Below, one piece after another: positions 54,676-64,000 of a stretch of 64,000 nucleotides of DNA. The DNA is taken from assembly GCA_025594325.1 (NCBI GenBank), contig JANHCV010000006.1, positions 1,674,001 through 1,738,000 of the forward strand, given 5' to 3'. The translations under genes and the position numbers were made by a program. Origin of the DNA: Blastocladiella emersonii ATCC 22665 (Eukaryota; Blastocladiomycota; Blastocladiomycetes; Blastocladiales; Blastocladiaceae). Under the pieces are notes generated by a model. It searched no databases and was not told where the DNA came from. It saw only the letters and a program-made list of their open reading frames with translations. Numbering within the stretch: the first letter of the stretch is position 1; each line of letters starts with the position of its first letter.

Positions 54676-55708
54676 TTACTTGGTGCGCATGCGGTCCAGC
54701 GCCTCCTCCTTGCGCGCCGCGACCAGCGCGCGCTCTACACGTTTCGCGATCGTCAGCCAAGCCCACGTCACAGGGGAGTGCACCGCAGCGTACCGTCGTC
54801 GGCCGTCGCGTTGTACGCGATCGCGGCCTGGTTGAAGGGGTTCTCGGGACTCTTCTGCCACCGCTTCCAGAGCACGTCGTGGATCTACAGTCGTTCGCGG
54901 TGGCGGTGAGCACTTGTTGCCTGTGACGCGAATCCGCGAGCCGACGGACCTGGCTCAGGCGCAGGCCCGGGTTCTCCTTCTTGACCACCTCGGTCTCGCG
55001 CTCCTTGTACGCGAGCCACGCCGCTACACGATTCGCACCGTCAGTACACACCGCACGCCCACAACAAACCAGACCCAAGTAGTACCCTTGGCGCGACGCT
55101 CCGGGTGCCGGTCAATCTTATCCGACTCGCGGATCGCGCGGGACTGCGAGTTAGCCGCGGCGGACGGCGCGTCGATGGCGAGGTCGAGCAGCTCGAGGGC
55201 GGCGTCGAGGCCGGACGCCGAGAACTCGGGGGTCTCCTCGGGCTTGGCGAACTGGGCGACGGCCTCCTCGCGGCGCGCGGCGACCTTGGCGGCGCCCTTG
55301 AGCGGGGGCGGCGACGGCGCGGAGGCGGCGGATGGCGGCTTGACCTGCTCGCGCTTGCGCTGGTTGGACGCGACGGCGGCGCGATTCTTGGCGGCCTCGG
55401 CCTCCTCCTTGGCGAGCAGGGCGGCGGCCTCGGCCTTCTTCGCGAGCCGCTCGGCCTTCTTGCGCTCCTCGTCCTCGCGGCTGTCCTTCTTGGCGCCGCG
55501 CGACCACTCGGCCGCCTCCTTGGCCTCCTTCTGCGCGCGAACCTTGGCGTCCTTTTCGGCCTGCACTGACGCCTTCTTTTCCTTGGCCGCCGTGACTACG
55601 TCGTGGGGTGCGGATGTGTGAGGTGGAGTCGCGATCGGCCGCGCGCGCAGCAGCAGCAGCGGGTGTGTGAGTACCCTTGCTGTTCTCTCCCTTGAACTTC
55701 TTGGGCAT
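54676..55708 (-). CDS. CCDC124: CCDC124-family ribosome-associated protein
   Basis: A conserved coiled-coil protein; its animal and yeast relatives (CCDC124/Lso2) bind idle 80S ribosomes. Five exons; introns 55596-55674, 55024-55085, 54885-54949 and 54735-54793 give 255 aa in frame. The N-terminus MPKKFKGENSKVTAAKEKK is the family start (MPKKFxGENxK), the part that inserts into the ribosome. A long Lys/Glu/Ala coiled coil follows. The C-terminal domain is also canonical: KIDRHPERRAKAAWLAYKER, KKENPGLRLSQ, IHDVLWKRWQKSPENPFNQA. This equals the DRHPERR...NPxxRLSQxK...SPxNPxNQ pattern of animal CCDC124. The last exon (RALVAARKEEALDRMRTK) extends past the usual end. Confidence 0.93.
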
Positions 55709-55925
55709 CGTGTGGATCACGTCAATCGGTACTAAACATCAAGAGCGTGAGTGTGCATCAAGTTATTCCATCGCAGGGCAAAGCATACATGGCAGCGGTG
55801 GGGGTTGATGGAGGGGGAGAGCGCGGACGCGGCCGTCTCCTCAGCCGAACCGCGTCGAATCCGCGTCTATCGGCCGACCATCACTCGCGCCGTAAATAAT
55901 GAATGATATACCACTGTCTCCCAAA

Positions 55926-58900
55926 TCACTCGTCGCCATCGATATCGACATGCTCGTCCTCCTCATCATCCTCCGCATCCACGGCGGCGCGGTCATCGAC
56001 CTCCATCCCCTCCGCCTCCTCCGCCTCCTCGGCGAGCATCGCCGCCTCGGCCGCGATCACCGCCGACACCGCGGCCGCAGACTTGCGCGACGAGGTGCGC
56101 GCGGGCGCGCGGCGCGGCGGGGCCGACGCGATGCGGGACGCGGACTTGGGCGGGCGCCCGGGCCGGCGCTTGACGGGGGCCGGCGGCGGTGCAGGGACCT
56201 CCTCCTCCTTGACACCGTCAGCCTCAGCGTCGTCGTCGTCGAGATCGCTGATATCATCCGCATCGTCGGCCTCGCTGTCGCCCGCCGTCGTCACCTCGCG
56301 CCGGAGACTGCTGCTGGACCGGCCTGCGCCGCCGCCGCGTGCACCGGCGCGTGGACGCGCAGCGCCGCCGCGGGGCCGAGCGACGCGCGGGGACGCGGCG
56401 CCCTTGCTCTTCTTGGTGGTTGCCGCGGGCGGCGGCGTGTACGCCGCAACCACGTCGGGCCCGGGCCGGAGCGTGGCGGGGTCGACGCGCACGACGCCGA
56501 GCCCCGTGACGAACGCGAGCTTGCCCGCGCGCGCGAGCGGCGGGACGCGGACGGGGCGGCCGGCGACAGACGTCCAGGGCCCGGTCGCGGGGGTGCGCGC
56601 GGCGGGCGGGACGCGGCACGGCGGGCACGCGTAGGCTACACCGTCGGGGGTCGGGACCGGGTCGCAGTGCGGGTGGACGCGGCGGTTGCACGCGGAGCAC
56701 TGACGCACCCCGTCACCAGCGGGCGAGGTGGCGAGGCACACGGCGCAGTACTCGGCAGCGTCGATCTTGGCGTGGCACGGCGGGCAGAAGGACCCGACGT
56801 ACGTCTGCGCGTCGTCTCCCGCGACGTGCGCGAGCCCGCCGTCGACGCCGACGGCGTCGCACCCGGCACACGCCGCGCACAGCGGGCACGGCCACTTGCC
56901 CCGGGGCATGTCGGCGAGCGCGGGCTGCAGGCAGTACGTGTGCCAGCCGCGGTCGCACTGGTCGCACAGCAGCAGCTGGTCCTCGACGCCGGGCGACGCG
57001 CACACGGTGCACTGCTTGCACTCGGAGCAGTGCCACGGGTACGCCGAGACGCGGGCCAGCGTCGCGGGCGCCGTCACGTCCGCGCACCGCGCGTGGTACC
57101 GCCGCGTGCACGACGCACAGGTGAGTGGCGTCGCGAGAGCCGCGGGCGTCAGCGTCGTCGGCGACGTCGGCTCGGGTGCGGGCGTCGCCAGCGACAGCTT
57201 GCACTGCCCGCACACGGTCGGGTCGACGGGCACGACGATCACGTTGGCGGCGGCGGGGTCGACGACAGTGGCGGGCGACGCAGCACCGCCCGCGGGGGCA
57301 GCAGCACCGGCTGCCGCGCCAACGTTAGGCGACGTCTTCCCCGACCGCGATGCGCCCGCGACGACGGGCGACTTACCGCCGCCCGTCGACTTGCGCTTGG
57401 GCAGGTCCTCGGGCTTGAGCCCAATCTGGTTCTTGTGGTACTTGCACACCTCGCCCGCGTAGTTGACGAGGCGGCGGCACGGCTCGCCCGTGTACGAGAT
57501 GCCGGAGCAGTAGTTGGGGATCTTGGGCGGCGGCGGCTCCTTGGGCGGTTTGGGCGCGGGCGGGGGCGCGGGCTGCGCGGCGCGCGGCACCGCCGCCGGG
57601 TCTGCGGCCATGAGCAGCGGGTGGAACACGGCGCCCGCCGACCCGGCCGCGTACGCGGCGGCGGCCGCCGCGTAGTTGCCACCCATGGACGCGCCGCGCA
57701 AGTCGGCGTCGGTGCCCGACACGCCGTGCAGGACCGAGGTGACGGGGAGCGGCGGCGGGAGCGACGCGCGCGCGAGCGAGACGCCGGGAGAGCCCGTGCT
57801 GATGGTGTGCGTCGGCCGCGGGGCGCCGGGCGCGAGGAGCGCGGGCTGGAACCGGTGCGGGTACAGCGGGAGCGAGTGGCTCGCCTGGCCGTCCATGACG
57901 GCGAGCGGGTACGCGGCCGCGGCGGCGGGCGAGACACCCGCGACGGGCGTCCACTGGTCCTCTCCAGTCTCACCAGCGTCGCCTTGCGCGGCTGCTGCTT
58001 CGCGCGCAATGTCGGGGAAGTGGATTGCGGGCTCGACACGCGCCGCGGTCTCGGTGGCACCGGACCCCTTGCGGATCTGCACGTCGATACGCGTCGGCTG
58101 GGCGGCGGCGGGGACAAAGACGAGCCCCGTGTGCGGGTCGATGCGGGTGACGGCAGCCTGGGCGCGGCGCGTGTCGCGCAGCGTGCTGTTGAACTGGGCG
58201 GCCGACAGCGCGGCGTGGTACATCCACTCGGTGTCGCGGTCGGGTCCGGAGCCGAGCGGGACGAGGCCCTTGGACACGGCGAAATCGTTGAGCATCGGGA
58301 TCAGGCGCGCGGCGGCAGCGGCGGCGGTGCTCGAGGACGAGAGCGCGGCGGCGGCGGCCTGGTCGGCCTTGGTGCTGAGGACGAGGCGGCGGTGGCCCAT
58401 GCCGCCCTGGCGCAGCTCCTCGGTGTCGTCGGCGTCGTTGTCGCCGTTGGCGCCGGCGCCGTCGGGGTCCGAGTGGTACTCGCGGTCGCCGACGAAATAG
58501 TCGTCGCGGATGGCACGGCCGCGCTTGATGACCGTGTGGCCGAAGCGGCGGTACACGGTGCGCGCCGTCAGGATGGTGATGTTGCGCGACTTGAGGTGCG
58601 ACGACAGCAGGCCCTCGCCCGCCAGGTACTCGCGCTCGGCCTCGGTCGTCCACAGCCGCGTCAGCTCCGGGTGCTTCATGAACAGCGTGAAGCCGTCGCG
58701 CTGGCCCACGCACTTGGCCACGTCGGGCGCGAACATGTACCGGCGCGTCGGATGGCGCTCGGGCAGGATGAAGGTGGTGATCTTGAACTGGCGGTCTGCG
58801 GGTTGATGGGCGAGAGTCAGCTCGGTTCGCATCTGCAGTCACGGTTAGAGCAACGTACCGCCAGTGAGCACGCCGTCAGCCGTGATCCGCTCCTCGCCAA

Positions 58901-59456
58901 TGGGGTCGAGCTCGACCTCGGCCGCCTCCTCCTCCTCGACGGGCGGGTTGACCATGTGGGTGGCCGCAAGGCGCGCGCGGCGGCCCTTGGGCGGCGGGTG
59001 CTCGGCGTCGTAAACGATAGTCCCGTCGGGGTTGCGCGGACGGGGTGGGCGGCCGCGGCGCTTCTTCTTGGGCGGCGAGTCGGACCCGGGCGCGTCGCTG
59101 AGGTCCCCTCCGTCTCCCGAAGCGTTGCCCGCGGCAGCCGGCGAGGCGCCGGCAGGGTCGCCCTGGAGCGTGCTCTCGTCGCCCGCATCGTCGTCGGCCT
59201 CGGGGTCCGCGTCCGCGTCGGGATCGGCGTCGCCGTCGGCCTCGGACGGCTCGGTCACGCCCGACGCGGCACTGCGGCGGCGCGAGGGCCCGCGGGGCGG
59301 CGTCTGGGCGGCCGTGACATCGGCGGACCCGGCACGCGTGGCGCGGGGCGTGCGGCGCGAGGCCGTCGACGCCGAGGACCCGGGGCGGGCCAGGGGCGAG
59401 GCGGGGCCGTCGTCGCCGCCGACTGCGAGGGCAACGGACGCGGGTCGCTTGGGCAT
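55926..59456 (-). CDS. Chromatin-remodelling subunit fusing a Rsc7/Swp82 domain with PHD-type zinc fingers
   Basis: The start is ATG 59456 (MPKRPASVALAVGGDDG). One 63-bp intron (58796-58858) joins the N-terminus to DRQFKITTFILPERHPTRRY; 1155 aa. Residues about 200-305 match the Rsc7/Swp82 (CRC subunit) family: FKITTFILPER, MFAPDVAKCVGQRDGFTLFM, KHPELTRLW, ILTARTVYRRFGHTVIKRGR. Around residue 628 is a small Cys/His cluster (NYCSGISYTGEPCRRLVN... CKYH). From about 730 to 930 come PHD-type fingers, the clearest being CTVCASPGVEDQLLLCDQCD, RGWHTYCLQPALADMPRGKW, PCPLC. This resembles the DPF/BAF45 (PHF10) tandem fingers, followed by further CxxC pairs. AT-hook-like stretches (KKRRGRPPRPR, KRRPGRPPKSA) and an acidic C-terminus complete it. 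The role is probably as a histone-tail reader in a SWI/SNF-RSC complex. Confidence 0.85.
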
Positions 59457-60034
59457 CGCGCGCGTCGGTGCGAGGGATCGGTTGCAGGCAGTCGCGCTGC
59501 TGGTAGTAGGGCGCGATCCGCTCGCAGGGCGGGGTATGCGAGGGAAACGGCGGACCCGAACGGCGCCGCGCGAAGACGAAAAAAAGGGCGAGGGAGGGCT
59601 GAAACGGGCGCGCGCGTGGCGTCACCTGACGCGTGCCTCGCGCGACGCGTCTCGCGCGTTTTCGCGGCCACCACGCGTGATCCGGCCGCTGATCGTCGTC
59701 GGGTCTCCGTGGCCTCCCCCGTTGTCTCCGCGCGGATCGACGGAGGCCGAGCTGGGGCCCGCTCGGAGGCTCAGCGCGAGCACTCCCTCAACTCTCCTGC
59801 TTCGCCCCGACTTGGGGACGGAGTGCGCGGTGCGCCGAGCGATGACTCCACACTCGCCCCGGAACTCCTCGTCGGAGGTCAGGGTCGGGATGGAGCTCTA
59901 CGCACCATCATGCCCGAATCATACCGGCGTCATGGTCGCAGTATCGTTGACGACGATGGCCGCAATAAAACCCGGCCGTCGTCATATGCGACGTCTTGTT
60001 CCTCACTAGATCAACCTAGACATCAATATCCACC
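59457..60034. other. Divergent promoter between the Rsc7/PHD and ankyrin genes
   Basis: 578 bp; contains a perfect reverse copy of the 13-bp element at 59641-59653 and a further ACGCG core at 59628-59634. Confidence 0.5.
59641..59653 (-). promoter_or_regulatory. GAGACGCGTCGCG promoter element (reverse orientation)
   Basis: Perfect minus-strand match, 185 bp upstream of the Rsc7/PHD gene ATG and in its direction of transcription. Confidence 0.5.
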
Positions 60035-61492
60035 ATGAAGGCAGAGCTGGCGCGCACCCTCGCCGCGCTGTACTCGCATCACGCGACAGCGCCGGGCACC
60101 GAGCCGCCCGCGGCCCTGATCGCGGCGCTGATCCAGCTCGTCCGCGACGATGACCAGCCCACCGTCGAGAGCCCGATGTGCACGGCCAACGAGTACGGCA
60201 TGACTGCCTTCCACTTTGCCGTGCAGCGCGGGTGGACCGCCGTGGTCGAGGCCATGCTCGACAAGCTCGCCGCCGCCCCGGACCACCTCGCGCAGCTGTG
60301 TGCCCCCGCTGCGCGCGGTCTGTCGCCCATCATGCTCGCCGCGCTCGAGGGCAATGCGCCCATGCTCCAGCTACTTCTCGCGCGGACATGCACCCCGGCC
60401 GACGCGGGGGCGACCGTGAACCGCCCGCTCATGCTCAACGGGTGGACGGCGCTGCACTACGCGGCGGCCGCCGTCGACCACCCGGTCGCCACGGTCGCAG
60501 CGCTCGCCAAGCTGCCCGGCGTCAACCTCGGCGCGCGCACATGGCACTCGACGTCGCCGGGCGACATTGCGCGCGAGTGGGACCCGGCGCTGCTGCGGTC
60601 GTCGGGCGGGACCAGCGGGAGCAGCAAGCTCGGCGTCAGCCAGGGTTCGACGGGCAGCAGCAACGGAAGCGCCGCGTCGCCGTATGCGTCGCCGAGCGTG
60701 TCGCTGTCCATGTCGCTCTCGGCGTCGCAGGACCAATCCAACTGGCTCAGCGCCACGCTCACGTCGTCGGCGTTCCAGATCGACGCGGCGCTGCCCAAGT
60801 CGCCCCTGCTCGCGCGGATCCCCGCCATGCCCGCGGCTGCCGAGCCCATGTCCAGCACGTCCTCGCCGTCGTCGAGTGGTGCGTCGCGCCTCCTCCGCGT
60901 CGCGGCCGTCGCGAGCAACCTGCCGCGCCAGCACCCGTTCTGGGACGTGCTGCGGCGCCAGGACCCCGTCGACCTCAAGGCCGTGCTCGCGCTGCCGCCG
61001 TTCGCCGAGGCCATGGTCGGCAGCAGTAGTGGCGACCCGGCCACGGACCTGATCCTGTCCCCGCCGCCGCTGCTCGCGCAGCAGGGCAGCTCGGCCGACA
61101 TGAGCAGCACGGGAAGCGTCGCGGACCCGGCATCTGTCTCAGCTGCCCTCAACACATCAGCGTCGTCCAAGTCGAGCGGCGGGCGCAGCGGGAGCGCGTT
61201 CCAGTGGCTGCGCAAGCTGACGGTCAAGCGGCCGACGACGGCGGGCGACGCCGAGGCGCTCGCCGGCGACGCGTCGTCGTCGCTCCCGCCCAGCCCGTCC
61301 GCGTCGTACCCGCCGGGCCCGGGGCTCGCGGCGAGCTCGGGCGGCGGGATGCTGGGCCAGATCTACGGGTCCATGGACCCCGCGTCGTCGCCCACGGACC
61401 CGTACGAGCCCGTGCGCGCGGCGAATCTCCAGCGGCTGCGCGAGCTCGGGCTCGAGACGGCTGTCGTTAAACCGGCGGGCCCAGGGATGTGA
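60035..61492 (+). CDS. Ankyrin-repeat protein
   Basis: A single exon, ATG 60035 (ACCATGAAGG), 485 aa. The N-terminal third is helical (AELARTLAALYSHHA, LIAALIQLVRDDD) and then shows three ankyrin-type repeats: NEYGMTAFHFAVQRGWTAVV, ARGLSPIMLAALEGNAPMLQ with LLLART, and LNGWTALHYAAAAVDHPVAT. A partial fourth unit has GARTWHSTSPGDIAREW. The C-terminal 290 residues are Ser/Gly/Pro-rich, with short helical patches (HPFWDVLRRQDPVDLKAVLA, EPVRAANLQRLRELGLETA) and are probably disordered. The function is unknown; ankyrin proteins mostly act as binding scaffolds. Confidence 0.8.
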   Translation: MKAELARTLAALYSHHATAPGTEPPAALIAALIQLVRDDDQPTVESPMCTANEYGMTAFHFAVQRGWTAVVEAMLDKLAAAPDHLAQLCAPAARGLSPIMLAALEGNAPMLQLLLARTCTPADAGATVNRPLMLNGWTALHYAAAAVDHPVATVAALAKLPGVNLGARTWHSTSPGDIAREWDPALLRSSGGTSGSSKLGVSQGSTGSSNGSAASPYASPSVSLSMSLSASQDQSNWLSATLTSSAFQIDAALPKSPLLARIPAMPAAAEPMSSTSSPSSSGASRLLRVAAVASNLPRQHPFWDVLRRQDPVDLKAVLALPPFAEAMVGSSSGDPATDLILSPPPLLAQQGSSADMSSTGSVADPASVSAALNTSASSKSSGGRSGSAFQWLRKLTVKRPTTAGDAEALAGDASSSLPPSPSASYPPGPGLAASSGGGMLGQIYGSMDPASSPTDPYEPVRAANLQRLRELGLETAVVKPAGPGM

Positions 61493-61765
61493 TTTGGAGG
61501 GATAATAGATGTATTATACAGGCGTGTGAACCTAACGCAATGGATTAGCGGATATCCCACCTGAGCAGCAGGTGACCCGTTTCCGCGCGCCGCTTGCAGC
61601 CTTTGCGCGATCGTCGCTCAGCGCGGCCGACCCGTTCGCCGCGAGACCTCACCCACCTCCCAGCGACCCCCCGCACCACTACCCCCCGCCGCACTCTGTG
61701 CATCTCGCCCGGCGCACCTATACCTTGCCGGATCGCCGACTGACTGCGGGAGCCGAACTGAGAGA

Positions 61766-64000
61766 ATGACCCAGCGCTCCGACGGCAGCGCGGCCGCCGC
61801 GGGCTACCACCCGCCGGCCTACGACCTCGCGGACCTCTTTGGCGATGGTCCGTCTCTGTTCCAACCTTCCACGAAAGACTGCGTCTAACCATCTCGCCGA
61901 GTGTATAGCCGCGCGGTGCACCGCCAACTACTTCACGGCGACCGACCTCGAGGCGACGCACGGGCAGCACATGGCGTCGGGCGCGCGCGACGTACAGCTG
62001 CTGGTCGAGTCCAAGTACGTGCCGCTGCCGCGCGACCTGGTCAACGAGCTGGCCAAGCTCGAGTGCCGGTGCTTCATGGGCCTGCTGCCCGCGCTGCGCC
62101 GCGCCTGGGTCTCGGTCGACGGCCGCCTGTACCTGTGGGACTACGAGCGCAACGACTACCTGCTGATCAAGACCCTGCCGCACGTCATCACCGCCGTCGG
62201 CCTCGTCAAGCCCGCCAAGGACGTGTTCGTCGACGACATTAAGTACCTGCTCGTCGTCGCCACCGCCGGGCACGTCTACCTCGACTGCGTCAAGATCAAG
62301 AAGGCCGGCGGATCTAACGGGACCGCCGCGACGGGCTGCCCCGTCTTCACCGACGCCGGCATCTCGGTCGCCGCCGACGGCGCCTCGTTCCGCACCATCC
62401 ACGGGTCGCGTGACGGCCGCATCTTCATGGGCGGCATCGACGGCCACGTCTACGAGCTGCTGTACCAGGGCAGCTCCAGCGTGTGGTCGGCGCTGCCCAC
62501 GCTGCTCGGCGGGTCGGGCGGCCGCCGCAAGCTGCAGAAGGTGAACCACACCAAGCCGCTGCTCGCCAACTTCGCGCCCTCGTTCGCGTACCAGCTCGCG
62601 CAGCTCGTCAGCTCCACCATCAGCGAGGACCCGATCCGCGACATGGCCGTGCACGACGAGTACAGCCTGCTCTTCACGCTGCACGACAGTCAGAAGATCT
62701 ACGTGCGGTCCATGTCCTTCTCCGGCAAACACACGGCCGTCGCCGACAAGCTGCTCGAGCACGCCGCCTCGGTCTGCGTGCAGTCGCCGCTCACCGACCC
62801 CGCCCGCATGCGCATCGTGTCGCTACACCCCGTCGCCGCCGCCGAGTCGGCCCGCATCCACCTCGTCGCCGTCACCAACACGGCGCTCCGCCTCTACCTC
62901 TCGGTCGAGGTCGACCCCGCCGACAAGTCCCCCAAGCGCCTCGACCTGCAGTACGTCCGCCTCCCGCCCAACCGCGACATCCCGCAGTCGTTTGGCCAGG
63001 CCGCGCGCCACGCCATCTCCTCGCCCATGGCCGCCGGCGGCGTGCTCGGCGGCACCTCGGGGGCTGCGGCCGTGGGCAACGACCGCCAGCCCATCGCCGT
63101 GCGCGATTGGACCACCCCGCCCAACGTGCACATTGCGCACTACGCGCGCGGCCTGCTGCTCGCCGTGCACGCCGGCGCCGGCACCACCGACACGGTGCTC
63201 GCCGCGTCGACCGAGGCCGCGCTCCTCCCGCGCCAGGTCGCGCACCAGTCGGGCGGCGCCCGCACGTTCCCCGCCGAGCGCGCGCACCTGCTGCACCTCG
63301 ACGGCCGCACCCTCGACATGGCCGAGGTCGACCCGGCCACCGCGTCGGTCGTGACCGCCGAAACCCCGCGCGACGAGGATGAGGCGCCGCGCCACGTCCT
63401 GGTCCTCAGCGGCGAGGGCCTGCGGGTGCTCGCCAAGCACCGCCCGCTCGACGAGCTCGCGCACCTCGCGCGCGCCGACGCCCGCGACGTGAGCAAGTTC
63501 GCCGCCGTGTACGGCGCCAACACCACGTGCGCGTGGCTCCTCGCCATGGCGTGCGGGAACACCGGGTTCGTGCACCCGACGCTCCGGTCGGCCAACGGGG
63601 CCTCCTCGGCCGCCGCCGCGCCCACGGCGCCCTCGGCCAATGGGATGACCACCGGGAACAGCAGCGTGTTTGGCCCGACGCCCGCGGGCACCTCGCACGC
63701 GTTCGCCGCGACCGTCCGCCGCCTCTTCTTCCAGACGGGCGGCGCGCCCGTCCAGAAGCCCGCGCCCGCCGCGCAGTCGGACCTCGGCCGCACCCTCGCG
63801 CCCATGCAGACCGAGCCCTCGGCGTGCGCCCGCGGACTCGACCTGTACCTCCACCGCCTCTCTGCGCCCCTTACTAAGCGCACGGTCCTCACGCAGGGCG
63901 TGCACCGCCACTACGAGCTCGGGATCAAGGACGCCGACCTCGCGCGCGCCGAGGCCGAGCTCGCCCGGCTCCGTGCGTTCCTCGACGACTGGCCGCAGGC
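61766..64000 (+). CDS. NUP155: Nucleoporin Nup155/Nup170, N-terminal part (3' partial)
   Basis: An inner-ring nuclear pore scaffold protein. The start is ATG 61766 (MTQRSDGSAAAAGYHPPAYD). A 61-bp intron (61848-61908) follows, and exon 2 stays open to the window end; about 724 residues are visible. The N-terminal beta-propeller signature is clear: LAKLECRCFMGLLPALRRAW, VSVDGRLYLWDYERNDYLL, ITAVGLVKP, YLLVVATAGHVYLDCVKI and SRDGRIFMGGIDGHVYELLY. Later blocks also fit the family: DPIRDMAVHDEYSLLFTLHD and RLFFQTGGAPVQK. Gly/Ala-rich inserts occur near GNDRQPIAVRDWTTPPNVHI. The C-terminal alpha-solenoid (the rest of a protein of about 1300-1400 aa) lies beyond the window. Confidence 0.93.

Noticed and set aside
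55899-60038. A 1379-codon plus-strand open frame opposite the Rsc7/PHD gene
   Set aside because: It is an antisense shadow, Arg/Gly/Ala-rich and without domains. The minus strand has the CRC domain and ordered Cys/His fingers.
1-64000. tRNA, rRNA, CRISPR array, transposon or viral insertion
   Set aside because: Scanning by eye for A/B-box-like GGTTCGANTCC, rRNA cores, regular repeats, reverse transcriptase or transposase motifs and terminal repeats found nothing supportable. A tool-based search could still find small elements.

Overview
The window is eukaryotic nuclear DNA and is very GC-rich (roughly two thirds G+C by eye). Genes are compact and lie on both strands. Most introns are 53-94 bp, with donors of the type GTACGY, a CTGAC/CTAAC branch site and a TAG or CAG acceptor. 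About 27 protein genes can be reconstructed. The organism is probably a flagellated (zoosporic) fungus, and Blastocladiomycota (Blastocladiella/Allomyces-like) is the best guess. In favour are an intraflagellar transport gene (IFT38/CLUAP1), a twelve-span adenylyl cyclase of metazoan type, fungal-type families (Rsc7/Swp82, a UPF0658-like Golgi protein, REC8) and the GC-rich short-intron style. The taxon is inferred, not proven.

Layout. 1-10.1 kb: the end of a DsbA-like gene, a giant transmembrane adenylyl cyclase and an oxysterol-binding protein. 10.2-15 kb: a 7-TM protein (minus), an MIT-domain protein and a KH-like protein. 15-21.6 kb: IFT38 (minus), divergent from a PH+CLU+TPR fusion. 22-27 kb: eIF1 (minus), meiotic cohesin REC8 and mitochondrial RbfA (minus). 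27-30.1 kb: an AT-richer stretch with no convincing gene. 30.1-34.2 kb: a mucin-like surface protein and ribosomal protein eS17 (both minus). 35.6-41.3 kb: a UPF0658-like Golgi membrane protein, a fatty acid elongase and ribosomal protein eL14. 41.7-50.7 kb: an LRR protein, a PhoD-type phosphatase, the spliceosomal RBMX2/Ist3 protein (minus) and the class III PI3-kinase Vps34. 50.7-55.7 kb: Dph6-like ligase (minus), a tandem-rhodanese sulfurtransferase, an unknown helical protein (minus) and CCDC124 (minus). 55.9-64 kb: a Rsc7/Swp82+PHD chromatin protein (minus), an ankyrin protein and the 5' part of nucleoporin Nup155/Nup170, which runs off the end.

The genes do not form a single pathway; most are conserved housekeeping genes. 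Notable points are two domain fusions (PH with CLU; Rsc7/Swp82 with PHD fingers), the metazoan-type cyclase, and a perfect 13-bp element (GAGACGCGTCGCG) repeated in several promoters. The translation genes eIF1 and eL14 have unusually long introns, one of which holds a possible box C/D snoRNA. No transposon, tRNA, rRNA or CRISPR array was recognised. All exon joins were made by hand from splice signals, reading frame and remembered family alignments; none is backed by transcripts.
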